NCBI RefSeq assembly: GCF_025947185.1
Contig: NZ_CP110001.1
Span: forward strand, 4,216,001 to 4,280,000
DNA: 64,000 bases
Direction of reading: 5' to 3'
DNA from: Flavobacterium sp. N2038
Lineage (GTDB): Bacteria > Bacteroidota > Bacteroidia > Flavobacteriales > Flavobacteriaceae
Made by a program: the position numbers and the translations under genes. Under the pieces are notes generated by a model, which was not told where the DNA came from, did not search any database, and saw nothing but the letters and a program-made list of their open reading frames with translations. Shown piece after piece: positions 42,590-50,138 of the stretch. Within the stretch, counting starts at the first letter, position 1. Each line of letters begins with the position of its first letter.

Positions 42590-42607
42590 AAATAAAAACA
42601 AAACACC

Positions 42608-43852
42608 ATGAGTTTATTCAACGAAATCCTTAATGCAAAAAAGCAGCTCGAAGATGTAGTTGCGGCGACGCCCCTTACACAAAATTTAAATCTTTCAGAA
42701 GAATTCAAATCAACTATTTTATTAAAAAGAGAAGATTTACAAATTGTAAGATCATACAAAATCAGAGGAGCTTTCAACAAGATTTCTTCGTTAACTGATG
42801 CTGAAAAACAAATCGGTGTAGTATGTGCCAGTGCAGGAAATCATGCGCAGGGAGTGGCTTATTCCTGTAATCTTTTGAAGATTAAAGGTAAAATCTATAT
42901 GCCTAAAACAACTCCAAAACAAAAAGTAAAACAAGTACAGTTATTTGGAAAAACGTTTGTTGAAATTGTCCTTACCGGAGATACTTTTGATGACGCTTAT
43001 GCATCAGCGACGGCTGACGCTATCAAAAATCATAAAATATTTATTCATCCTTTTGATGATGAAAAAGTAATTGCCGGCCAGGGAACTGTAGGTCTGGAAA
43101 TTCTGGAAAGCTTTAAAGAACCAATCGATTACGTTTTTGTACCAATTGGCGGTGGAGGACTTGCTTCCGGTTTATCAGAAGTATTCAGGCATTTAAGTCC
43201 GAATACGAAAATTATTGGTGTTGAGCCAAAAGGTGCACCATCTATGAAAACATCAATCGAAGAAAATAAAAATACAGCTCTAAAAACAATAGACAAATTT
43301 GTAGATGGCGCCGCAGTAAAACAAGTTGGTGATATGACTTTTGAAATCTGCCGATACAATCTTGAAGATATTGTTTTAGTTCCGGAAGGAAAAGTATGTA
43401 CGACTATCTTACGTCTGTACAATGAAGAAGCAATGGTGGTAGAACCTGCAGGAGCTTTAACAATTGCGGCATTAGACTTTTATAAAGATAAAATTAAAGG
43501 CAAAAATGTAGTTTGTATAGTAAGCGGAAGTAATAATGATATTGAAAGAACTGCCGAAATAAAAGAGCGTTCTCTACTTTATGAAGGTTTAATGCACTAT
43601 TTCATGATTCAGTTTCCACAACGTCCGGGAGCTTTAAAAGAATTTGTAAATAACATTTTAGGTCCCGATGATGATATCACTTATTTCCAGTTTGCAAAGA
43701 AAAACAGTCGTGAAGTAGGTTCTGTTGTTGTAGGTCTGGAATTGAAAAACAAAAAAGACATTATGCCAATTAAATTAAAAATGACTCAAAATGGTTTTGA
43801 ATTTCAATATTTAAATGACAATCAGGATCTTTTTACCCAGTTAATAGGTTAA
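42608..43852 (+). CDS. ilvA: Threonine ammonia-lyase, biosynthetic
   Basis: IlvA converts threonine to 2-oxobutanoate, the first committed step to isoleucine. The 414-aa PLP enzyme has the lysine in QIVRSYKIRGAFNKI, the serine-asparagine loop CASAGNHAQGVAYS, the phosphate loop PIGGGGLASGLSE and VVEPAGALTIAAL. A C-terminal ACT-like domain (FPQRPGALKEFVNNILGPDDDITYFQF, then VGSVVVGLEL) of about 80 residues is present in single copy, as in Bacillus-type IlvA. That domain suggests allosteric control on top of the transcriptional attenuator upstream. No other ilv or leu gene is in the window. Confidence 0.93.
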   Translation: MSLFNEILNAKKQLEDVVAATPLTQNLNLSEEFKSTILLKREDLQIVRSYKIRGAFNKISSLTDAEKQIGVVCASAGNHAQGVAYSCNLLKIKGKIYMPKTTPKQKVKQVQLFGKTFVEIVLTGDTFDDAYASATADAIKNHKIFIHPFDDEKVIAGQGTVGLEILESFKEPIDYVFVPIGGGGLASGLSEVFRHLSPNTKIIGVEPKGAPSMKTSIEENKNTALKTIDKFVDGAAVKQVGDMTFEICRYNLEDIVLVPEGKVCTTILRLYNEEAMVVEPAGALTIAALDFYKDKIKGKNVVCIVSGSNNDIERTAEIKERSLLYEGLMHYFMIQFPQRPGALKEFVNNILGPDDDITYFQFAKKNSREVGSVVVGLELKNKKDIMPIKLKMTQNGFEFQYLNDNQDLFTQLIG

Positions 43853-43899
43853 TAATTTCCTAATGATAAATATCATAGAATAAACAGTATACGAAATCG

Positions 43900-43907
43900 T
43901 ATTTTTG
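43900..43907 (+). promoter_or_regulatory. Promoter -7 box of the truncated globin gene
   Basis: TATTTTTG at 43900-43907 matches TAnnTTTG and lies 23 nt ahead of the ATG. A preceding ATACGAAATCGTAT (43890-43903) is a perfect 6-bp palindrome with a 2-nt centre that overlaps the box and might be an operator. Confidence 0.5.
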
Positions 43908-43930
43908 CAATTCAATTTAGACAACAAAAC

Positions 43931-44317
43931 ATGGAAACGCTTAAAGATATTTCAACCTTAGAAGACATTAAACAAATGGTAGACAGCTTTTATGCCAATG
44001 TGAGAAAAGATGATCTTCTTGGTCCAATCTTTAATGATAAATTACAAGATCGCTGGGCTGAGCATTTACAAAAAATGTATGGTTTCTGGCAGACTATTTT
44101 ATTTGATGTTCGCGCTTATTCAGGAACTCCATTTCCGCCGCATAAACAATTACCTGTAGATAAAACTCATTTTGATCGCTGGATTGAAATTTTTAATACT
44201 ACAATTGATACTCAATTTTCAGGACCGATTACAGACGAAGCAAAAATGCGTGCCACAAATATGGCATTTATGTTCAATCATAAAATTGAATATTTTAGAA
44301 ACGCAAACCATCATTAA
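43931..44317 (+). CDS. Group III truncated hemoglobin
   Basis: The 128-aa protein fits the group III 2/2 globins: a shortened N-terminus (DIKQMVDSFYANVRKDDLLGPIFNDKL), the distal region WAEHLQKMYGFWQTILFDVRAYSGTPFPPHKQLP and the heme-binding THFDRWIEIFNTTIDTQF, with the proximal histidine in THFDRW. It probably binds oxygen or nitric oxide in the cytoplasm; the physiological ligand is not known for this group. It has its own promoter after ilvA, and no flavohemoprotein or nitrite regulator is near. Confidence 0.92.
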   Translation: METLKDISTLEDIKQMVDSFYANVRKDDLLGPIFNDKLQDRWAEHLQKMYGFWQTILFDVRAYSGTPFPPHKQLPVDKTHFDRWIEIFNTTIDTQFSGPITDEAKMRATNMAFMFNHKIEYFRNANHH

Positions 44318-44400
44318 TTTAAAATTGTAGGGTATTTCTCTTTATAGTGTTGGATTAGAAATTTTAAATAGCTAAGTTTGGCTTCAACAATATTTGAAAT

Positions 44401-44841
44401 ATGATAAAAGCAATACTCTCTTTTTTTCTTTCACTTTTTATTTTTAACAGTACTCAGGCGCAAACAGTTAAATCTATTTTATACAAAGGTACTATTGACG
44501 GAAAAACCGCTGTAACTTTTTATATAAAAGCTGAAAATCATCCTTGCAACGCTGATCTCATGTATACTTCGATGTATCGTTACGACAAATCCGGCAATTG
44601 GATTCAGTTAAATGCTACTCAAAATAAAAAAAATGAGAGCGAATTTGTATTTGTTGAACAAGGATTTACCGGTGTCATGATTTTAAAGAAAGATAACGCT
44701 ACTTTTAATGGTCTATGGATAAGTCCCGATACCAAAAAGCAACTAAAAACAGAGTTGAAGAAAGTCCCCATGACATCAAAAGATATTGAATTCTATGAAG
44801 ACAAAATGGAAAAGGTAAATTATGAAAACAATGATTGCTAA
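44401..44841 (+). CDS. Hypothetical secreted protein
   Basis: The 146-aa protein begins with a signal peptide (MIKAILSFFLSLFIFNSTQAQ) and contains beta-rich sequence without a recognised domain: YKGTIDGKTAVTFYIKAENHPCNADLMYTSMYRYDKSGNWIQLNATQNKKNESEFVFVEQGFTGVMILKKDNATFNGLWISPDTKK. The layout of 'GTIDGK-x-x-V-x-x-x-L ... F-x-G-x-W' resembles small lipocalin-like or FABP-like secreted proteins, but this is a weak likeness. It lies 83 nt after the globin gene and has no other partner. Confidence 0.55.
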   Translation: MIKAILSFFLSLFIFNSTQAQTVKSILYKGTIDGKTAVTFYIKAENHPCNADLMYTSMYRYDKSGNWIQLNATQNKKNESEFVFVEQGFTGVMILKKDNATFNGLWISPDTKKQLKTELKKVPMTSKDIEFYEDKMEKVNYENNDC

Positions 44842-44880
44842 AGCCTTACTTCTATAATAATTTAAAAGACTCTTTTAAAA

Positions 44881-44970
44881 CTAAAACCATAGCCCTTATG
44901 GAAGCGGCATCCATTTGTGTCTGCCACAGCGGACACAAAAGATTAAGCAGACAGTAGAAAACAGCTCCCG
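44881..44970 (+). ncRNA. Flavo-1-like RNA/repeat element
   Basis: The sequence has a fixed order of blocks: AAAACCATAGCCC, GGAAGCGGCATCC (44900-44912), a perfect hairpin TTTGTGTC/GACACAAA (44914-44921 with 44932-44939), AAAAGATTAAGC, CAGACAG and CAGCTCCCG. I recall this pattern as a multi-copy intergenic element in Flavobacterium, probably the Flavo-1 RNA family. A decayed copy lies at 31291. It fills most of the gap between 44841 and phhA. Confidence 0.5.
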
Positions 44971-45107
44971 AAAATCAAAATAAACGATAAGCCAATACCT
45001 AAAGAAACTGCAATAAAAAATCATTTCGAGCAAAAAAATTGTGATGAATAGCAAAAAATAGCGTCTTAAATTCGTAATTTTACATTCTAATCTACAACGT
45101 TTTCGAA

Positions 45108-46874
45108 ATGAATGCAAGTATTGAAACAAACCCATTATTAGAGCGATTGCCTAAACATTTAAAGCAATTTATTAAACCTCAGGATTATAGCGATTATACG
45201 CCAATAAATCAGGCGGTTTGGCGCTATGTAATGCGTAAAAATGTAGATTATCTTTCAAAAGTTGCTCATAGTTCCTATTTAGACGGTTTACGCAAAACCG
45301 GAATTGAAATTGATTCTATTCCCAGCATGTACGGAATGAACCGAATTCTAACCGAAATTGGCTGGGCTGCAGTTGCTGTTGATGGTTTTATTCCGCCAAA
45401 TGCTTTTATGGAATTTCAGGCCTATAATGTTTTGGTTATTGCCTCAGATATCAGACAATTAGAACATATTGAATACACCCCTGCACCAGATATTATTCAC
45501 GAGGGTGCCGGCCACGCCCCTATTATTGCCAATCCTGAATATGCTGAATATTTAAGACGTTTTGGCGAAATAGGATGTAAAGCGATTTCTTCTCATAAAG
45601 ATTATCAAATGTATGAAGCAATTCGTTTGCTTTCAATTTTAAAAGAAGCCGAAGATACACCTCAGGAAAAAATCGACGAAGCCGAAAAAGCAGTTGCCGA
45701 TTTACAAAACAATATGGGCGAATTATCTGAAATGGCTCAAATTCGTAATTTACATTGGTGGACTGTTGAATACGGATTGATTGGAACAGTTGAAAACCCA
45801 AAAATATATGGTGCCGGTTTACTTTCTTCGATTGGAGAAAGTGCCTGGTGCATGACCGATAATGTTAAAAAGATCCCTTACGACATTTCTGCTGCAAATC
45901 AGAATTTTGATATTACACAGTTACAACCTCAACTTTATGTAACACCAAACTTCTCTTACTTAAGCTTGATTTTGGAAGAATTTGCCAATAAAATGGCACT
46001 GAGAACCGGTGGTTTGTCCGGAATTCAGAAATTGATTCAATCCAATGCTTTAGGAACAATTGAGTTGAGCACCGGTTTACAAGTTTCTGGCGTTTTTACT
46101 AATGTTATTGAAGACGAAGGAAGACCAATTTACATCCAGACAACTGGACAAACAGCTCTGTCCTATCGTGAAAAAGAATTAGTTGGTCACGGAACATTGA
46201 CACATCCACATGGATTTGGAAGTCCGATTGGAAAATTAAAAGGGTTCAATTTGGCGATTGAAGATATGAGTCCGAAAGATTTACAGGCTTACAGTATTGT
46301 TGAAAACGAAACCGTAAAACTAGAATTTGAAGGTAATATTAAAGTTGAAGGTGAAATCATTACAGGATCACGAAACCTGCACGGAGAAATTATCTTAATT
46401 AGTTTTAAAAATTGCACCGTAACACATGGCGAAACCATTTTATTTCAGCCGGAATGGGGCAATTATGATATGGCAATTGGTAAAAAAGTGGTTTCTGCTT
46501 TTTCCGGTCCAGCTGATGTGAATAGTTTTGACTTAATTAATATTGTTCCGACGACTAAAACTATAAAAGCAAAACATACCCACGAACGTGATGAATTGGA
46601 GGAATTATATTCGACAGTTCGAAACATCCGAAATAATAAAGATTCTGAAACCGATCTAAAATCTGTTTTCGAAAAAGTTAAACACAATCATCCTAACGAT
46701 TGGTTATTAACTGTTGAAATTGCAGAACTTCTGAAAGATTCAGACGAAAAACAACTTTTACAGGAAGTATTGGTTTACTTAGATCAACTAAAAGAAAGAC
46801 GTCCTGAAGTGGCACATTTAATTTCTGGGGGATTGGATTTGATTTTTGATAGTTCTTTGCCACAATCCCGATAG
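45108..46874 (+). CDS. phhA: Phenylalanine 4-monooxygenase, long Bacteroidota form
   Basis: This enzyme hydroxylates phenylalanine to tyrosine with a pterin cofactor and non-heme iron. The three iron ligands are visible: H131 and H136 in APDIIHEGAGHAPII and E221 in HWWTVEYGLIG. The hydroxylase fold covers about residues 30-330. Roughly 250 further residues follow (LSYREKELVGHGTLTHPHGFGSPIGKLKGFNLAIEDMSPKDLQAYSI, and a C-terminal KHTHERDELEELYSTVRNIRNNKDSETDL). Monooxygenases of this type in other bacteria are about 270 aa, so the 588-aa length is a fusion or extension of unknown use. Its stop codon lies in a palindromic repeat. Confidence 0.9.
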   Translation: MNASIETNPLLERLPKHLKQFIKPQDYSDYTPINQAVWRYVMRKNVDYLSKVAHSSYLDGLRKTGIEIDSIPSMYGMNRILTEIGWAAVAVDGFIPPNAFMEFQAYNVLVIASDIRQLEHIEYTPAPDIIHEGAGHAPIIANPEYAEYLRRFGEIGCKAISSHKDYQMYEAIRLLSILKEAEDTPQEKIDEAEKAVADLQNNMGELSEMAQIRNLHWWTVEYGLIGTVENPKIYGAGLLSSIGESAWCMTDNVKKIPYDISAANQNFDITQLQPQLYVTPNFSYLSLILEEFANKMALRTGGLSGIQKLIQSNALGTIELSTGLQVSGVFTNVIEDEGRPIYIQTTGQTALSYREKELVGHGTLTHPHGFGSPIGKLKGFNLAIEDMSPKDLQAYSIVENETVKLEFEGNIKVEGEIITGSRNLHGEIILISFKNCTVTHGETILFQPEWGNYDMAIGKKVVSAFSGPADVNSFDLINIVPTTKTIKAKHTHERDELEELYSTVRNIRNNKDSETDLKSVFEKVKHNHPNDWLLTVEIAELLKDSDEKQLLQEVLVYLDQLKERRPEVAHLISGGLDLIFDSSLPQSR

Positions 46875-46883
46875 CTATCGGGA
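46866..46883. repeat. 18-bp palindrome overlapping the phhA stop
   Basis: TCCCGATAGCTATCGGGA at 46866-46883 is a perfect palindrome, and its TAG (46872-46874) is the phhA stop codon. The last two codons (Ser-Arg) are encoded by the repeat. It precedes the inverted-repeat element at 46921. Confidence 0.8.
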
Positions 46884-46920
46884 CTAAGACGCTAAGATTT
46901 TTTCACGCTGATTTTTTTTT

Positions 46921-46995
46921 AATCTCGCAAAGACGCAGAGTCGCAAAGTTTTTACTTCATAAGTTTGCTTTGCGACTCTGCGTCTTTGCGAGATT
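46921..46995. mobile_element. 75-bp gene-less element with 28-bp perfect terminal inverted repeats
   Basis: Positions 46921-46948 (starting AATCTCGCAAAG) and 46968-46995 (ending CTTTGCGAGATT) are exact reverse complements around a 19-nt loop. The same 28-bp ends bound the 612-bp GxxExxY element at 60621-61232. This copy has no gene and looks like a non-autonomous, MITE-like derivative. It also lies between the convergent phhA and DUF4230 genes, where its hairpin could end transcription. Confidence 0.75.
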
Positions 46996-47007
46996 CTTTT
47001 TTACAAC

Positions 47008-47637
47008 TTATAATTTCAAATCCTGATTCAACTCAGTCTCTGACTCAATAGTTTTTCCATTGTATTGCAGTTTCCAGCCCATTGAATTAGTCATAATTAA
47101 AATCTTAGACAATTCGCTTATTAATCGGTTTTCGGCATTTGTTTTTAATGACGACGTTTCTATTTTTTTTGCCAGATTTGCTTTTACCGATTTATTGATT
47201 TTATTGTAATCATCTCCCGTAAACGGATTCAGTTTACTTTGTTCCACATCATAAAACTGAATATCAGGATTGATGGTAATTTCTTCTTTTGGAATATTTA
47301 AAATCGTAATCGTTTTATTCTTTTCGTCAATATCATATTTCATTTTATGCAGATCGTAGGCTACTGTAACATTTGCATTTACAACCACAAGTGCTTTCTT
47401 CTCAAAAGAAATCATGTCCATGAAATATTTCTGCTGATTTTTATAGGTAATGACTTCTGAAAAATGTCCTTCGGTGACCACCAATTTCCCAACATTAAGT
47501 ATCTGTTGCTGAATTAAATTGGTATTATACTGAATATCAGAATCGTCTTCTTTCTTGAATTGGCAATATTTGAAAGCCAAAATAATGACTAAAACAATAA
47601 CACTAACACCAATAATTCTTTTGATCAAGTTTTGCAT
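47008..47637 (-). CDS. DUF4230 membrane-anchored protein
   Basis: The 209-aa protein has one N-terminal transmembrane segment (KRIIGVSVIVLVIILAFKYC) and a long soluble part: LIQQQILNVGKLVVTEGHFSEVITYKNQQKYFMDMISFEKKALVVVNANVTVAYDL, KTITILNIPKEEITINPDIQFYDVEQSKLNPFTGDDYNKINKSV. This corresponds to DUF4230, which is found across bacteria with unknown role; the core is compatible with a band-7 or lipid-binding-like fold, but that is a guess. It is bordered by the 75-bp element and by another inverted repeat. Confidence 0.85.
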   Translation of the reverse strand: MQNLIKRIIGVSVIVLVIILAFKYCQFKKEDDSDIQYNTNLIQQQILNVGKLVVTEGHFSEVITYKNQQKYFMDMISFEKKALVVVNANVTVAYDLHKMKYDIDEKNKTITILNIPKEEITINPDIQFYDVEQSKLNPFTGDDYNKINKSVKANLAKKIETSSLKTNAENRLISELSKILIMTNSMGWKLQYNGKTIESETELNQDLKL

Positions 47638-47684
47638 TCCTTTAAAATATTTTAGACCAATTTACTTCATTTTTTTCTTTTTTA

Positions 47685-47801
47685 GCCACGAATTTTCGCT
47701 AATCTCTTTGTCTAATAATTTTTCCAATTTCACAAATTAAAATTTATAAAATTCAATCATAAATATCCGCATAGATTAACGAAAATTCGTGAATTCGTGG
47801 C
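47685..47801. repeat. Imperfect inverted repeat between DUF4230 and tamL
   Basis: The left arm GCCACGAATTTTCGCTAATCT (47685-47705) matches the complement of the right arm (47773-47801, ending ATTCGTGGC) apart from an 8-nt gap in the left arm and one mismatch. The 67-nt middle is A/T-rich. It resembles the GCCACAGATT repeat ahead of ilvA and is probably an interspersed element. Confidence 0.65.
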
Positions 47802-47822
47802 GGAAAAAAAATGACAAAAAAA

Positions 47823-50138
47823 CTAAAACGGATATCCAATAGCGATATTCAAAATCAGATTGTCTTTTCTCCAGGAACTGCTTCCCAAATTTATATTATC
47901 AATCACCCATCTTTGCCCGTCTGGCAACGTGGGATTTCTAAGCGGAATAGCTAAATCTGTTCTCAAAACAAAGAACGATAAATCAAAACGTAAACCGGCG
48001 CCGGCACCAATGGCAATCTCTTTCATGAAATCTTTTGAAATTTCAGCACCGGGTTTATCCGGATCAGCATGCAAAAGCCAGATGTTTCCAGCATCTAAAA
48101 ATAAGGCCCCTCTAACAATGCTAAAAAGTTTTGCACGATATTCCGTATTGAATTCCAGTTTTAGATCAGCGGACTGATCAGGTGTATAATTTGAATTTGT
48201 GGTTGGCGGAATTACATAACTACCGGGCCCAAGTGTTCTTGCTCTGAAAGCTCGGATACTGTTGGTTCCTCCTACCACAAACTGTTTGGATGCTGGAAGT
48301 GTATTCGAATTTCCATAAGCAAATCCCGCTCCCACAATCAATCTGCTGGCCAATTCACTTTCTTTTCCCAATTTTAAATAATGTCTGAAATCAGATCTGA
48401 TTTTTACATATTGACTAAACGGAACATCAAATATTGTTTTTACATTATTTGGATAGTCTGCACCCGTAACTAACCCCGTAAGATTTCCCGCCAAATCAAA
48501 TTCACCATTAAAATAAATGGTATTCTTTCGGCGTTTCTGCATTGTATTGGTATAGGTATAATTGTAAGTTGGACCAAAAATCAATTGTTTTTCAATTACC
48601 TTCCCTAATGCCGGATCATCTTTAATATCTTCTAAATATTCTTCGGTAACATGATTCGGACTCACATAAGTCACATCTACAATATTTAACTGGTGTTCTT
48701 TTCGGATATTTTCTTTCCATAAATAACCGAAAGTAGAATTAAAAGAATTCAGTGCATACAACTGCGTTCTTTTTTGATATTCGTATCTTAAAGTGGCCTT
48801 GGTTCTCGGCACAAAGTCACTGTTTCCTTCTATATTAAAAGGTGTAATAAATCTTGGCCAGGTCAAACTAACTTCTCCTCCAAGCTTATAAATATTCTTT
48901 CCTTTATTGACACCGCCTAACTGAAAATCGGCACCGCCAAAAATTGACGCTGTAAACATTTCTGCGCCACGAAAAAAGTTTCTGTTATTCCAATTTAAAT
49001 TGACTTCTGTACCCGTGTAACTTGCCGAATTCGTTTTTCCGATAACCTCAACTCTTATAAACTTTTTAGGTAAAAGTGTCAAATAATAATAGGAATCCAA
49101 TGCATTTTCAATACTATCAGAAGGCTTAAATTCATTTTTTACAAAACTAAAAGTCCCAAGATTCACAAAACGGTTTAGCGTTAAATTATGGTCTTTTCTA
49201 TTATATAAATCTCCTTTTTTAAAATAAATCGTTCGATCGAAAACTCTTGGTTTAAAGGTTTCTGTTGTATCTATAATAGTAAAATCTTTGTATTTTGTAC
49301 TATTTTTTTTTCTATACACAGCACTGTCATTTCCGAAAGAATAATTTGGATACACAAATATGTTGTTGATTTTATAAGCAGTTAAAGCCTTAACCGGCGT
49401 TTCGTCTTTTATAACCAACCTTATTTTTACTTCGTGATCGCCTTTACTGCTGTCTACTTTTGCTAAAATATAATCCGGATTAAAATAGAAATAGCCTTTT
49501 TCTTTTAATCGCGCATCGATGCGTTCTCTTTCTGCTTTTATAACATCCAAATCATACGGATTTCCAACTTTCAGTAAACTTCTTCGGCTTGATCTGGCAA
49601 TTATTTTTGACATTTTAAGAGAATCATCAGGAAAAGTCACACTCTTAATAATATATTGCTTTTTTGGCACAACGATATATTCTGCAGTTACCCTTTTGTT
49701 TCGAACAGTTGAATCGGCACTTACCCGAGTTTTAAAATAACCTCTGTTTTCGGTAAAATTGCGCAAAACCGATGCATTATATTCTAAATCTACTTTACTG
49801 AAAAGTACCGGTTCTTCTCCCACTTTATTCTTCAGCCAGTATCTGAATCCTTTTTGTTTTTTTGGTGTACCGGCAATATTATAAAACCATAGTTTTGGAC
49901 GTAAACCTAAAAAAGTTTTATTGGGTTTCGGGCGAAGCAATCCTTCAAGTTCAATTTCCAGTGCTTTTCTTTCTTTCTTTTTTATGATAGAATCCTTGAC
50001 CTCTACTGAACCACCAGTATAAAGCAAATCGCCTTCCGGAAGATATTTTGTATTACTGCATCCTAAAACAAAAAACAAGGATATCAGCACAAAATACTTT
50101 GCAAAATGATCTTTTATATGATTATGTTTTTTGTTCAT
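47823..50138 (-). CDS. tamL: TamL: lipoprotein-type BamA/TamA family outer-membrane protein
   Basis: The 771-aa outer-membrane protein belongs to the Omp85 superfamily. It has a lipoprotein signal (YFVLISLFFVLGCSNTKYL), the hallmark of the Bacteroidota TamL type. POTRA-like repeats follow (about residues 140-330: YIIKSVTFPDDSLKMSKII, IDARLKEKGYFYFNPDYILAKVD, VKIRLVIKDETPVKALTAYKI). A beta-barrel follows, ending FDLSFFVLRTDLAIPLRNP and WRKDNLILNIAIGYPF. The RAFRARTLGPGSY stretch matches the VRGF/Y-type motif of the lid loop. It overlaps tamB by 17 nt, so the two are co-translated; TamL would be the outer-membrane partner of TamB. Confidence 0.9.
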   Translation of the reverse strand: MNKKHNHIKDHFAKYFVLISLFFVLGCSNTKYLPEGDLLYTGGSVEVKDSIIKKKERKALEIELEGLLRPKPNKTFLGLRPKLWFYNIAGTPKKQKGFRYWLKNKVGEEPVLFSKVDLEYNASVLRNFTENRGYFKTRVSADSTVRNKRVTAEYIVVPKKQYIIKSVTFPDDSLKMSKIIARSSRRSLLKVGNPYDLDVIKAERERIDARLKEKGYFYFNPDYILAKVDSSKGDHEVKIRLVIKDETPVKALTAYKINNIFVYPNYSFGNDSAVYRKKNSTKYKDFTIIDTTETFKPRVFDRTIYFKKGDLYNRKDHNLTLNRFVNLGTFSFVKNEFKPSDSIENALDSYYYLTLLPKKFIRVEVIGKTNSASYTGTEVNLNWNNRNFFRGAEMFTASIFGGADFQLGGVNKGKNIYKLGGEVSLTWPRFITPFNIEGNSDFVPRTKATLRYEYQKRTQLYALNSFNSTFGYLWKENIRKEHQLNIVDVTYVSPNHVTEEYLEDIKDDPALGKVIEKQLIFGPTYNYTYTNTMQKRRKNTIYFNGEFDLAGNLTGLVTGADYPNNVKTIFDVPFSQYVKIRSDFRHYLKLGKESELASRLIVGAGFAYGNSNTLPASKQFVVGGTNSIRAFRARTLGPGSYVIPPTTNSNYTPDQSADLKLEFNTEYRAKLFSIVRGALFLDAGNIWLLHADPDKPGAEISKDFMKEIAIGAGAGLRFDLSFFVLRTDLAIPLRNPTLPDGQRWVIDNINLGSSSWRKDNLILNIAIGYPF

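Noticed and set aside
46861..46995. CRISPR-like direct repeats near phhA
   Set aside because: The repeats are inverted, not regularly spaced, and there are no spacers or cas genes.
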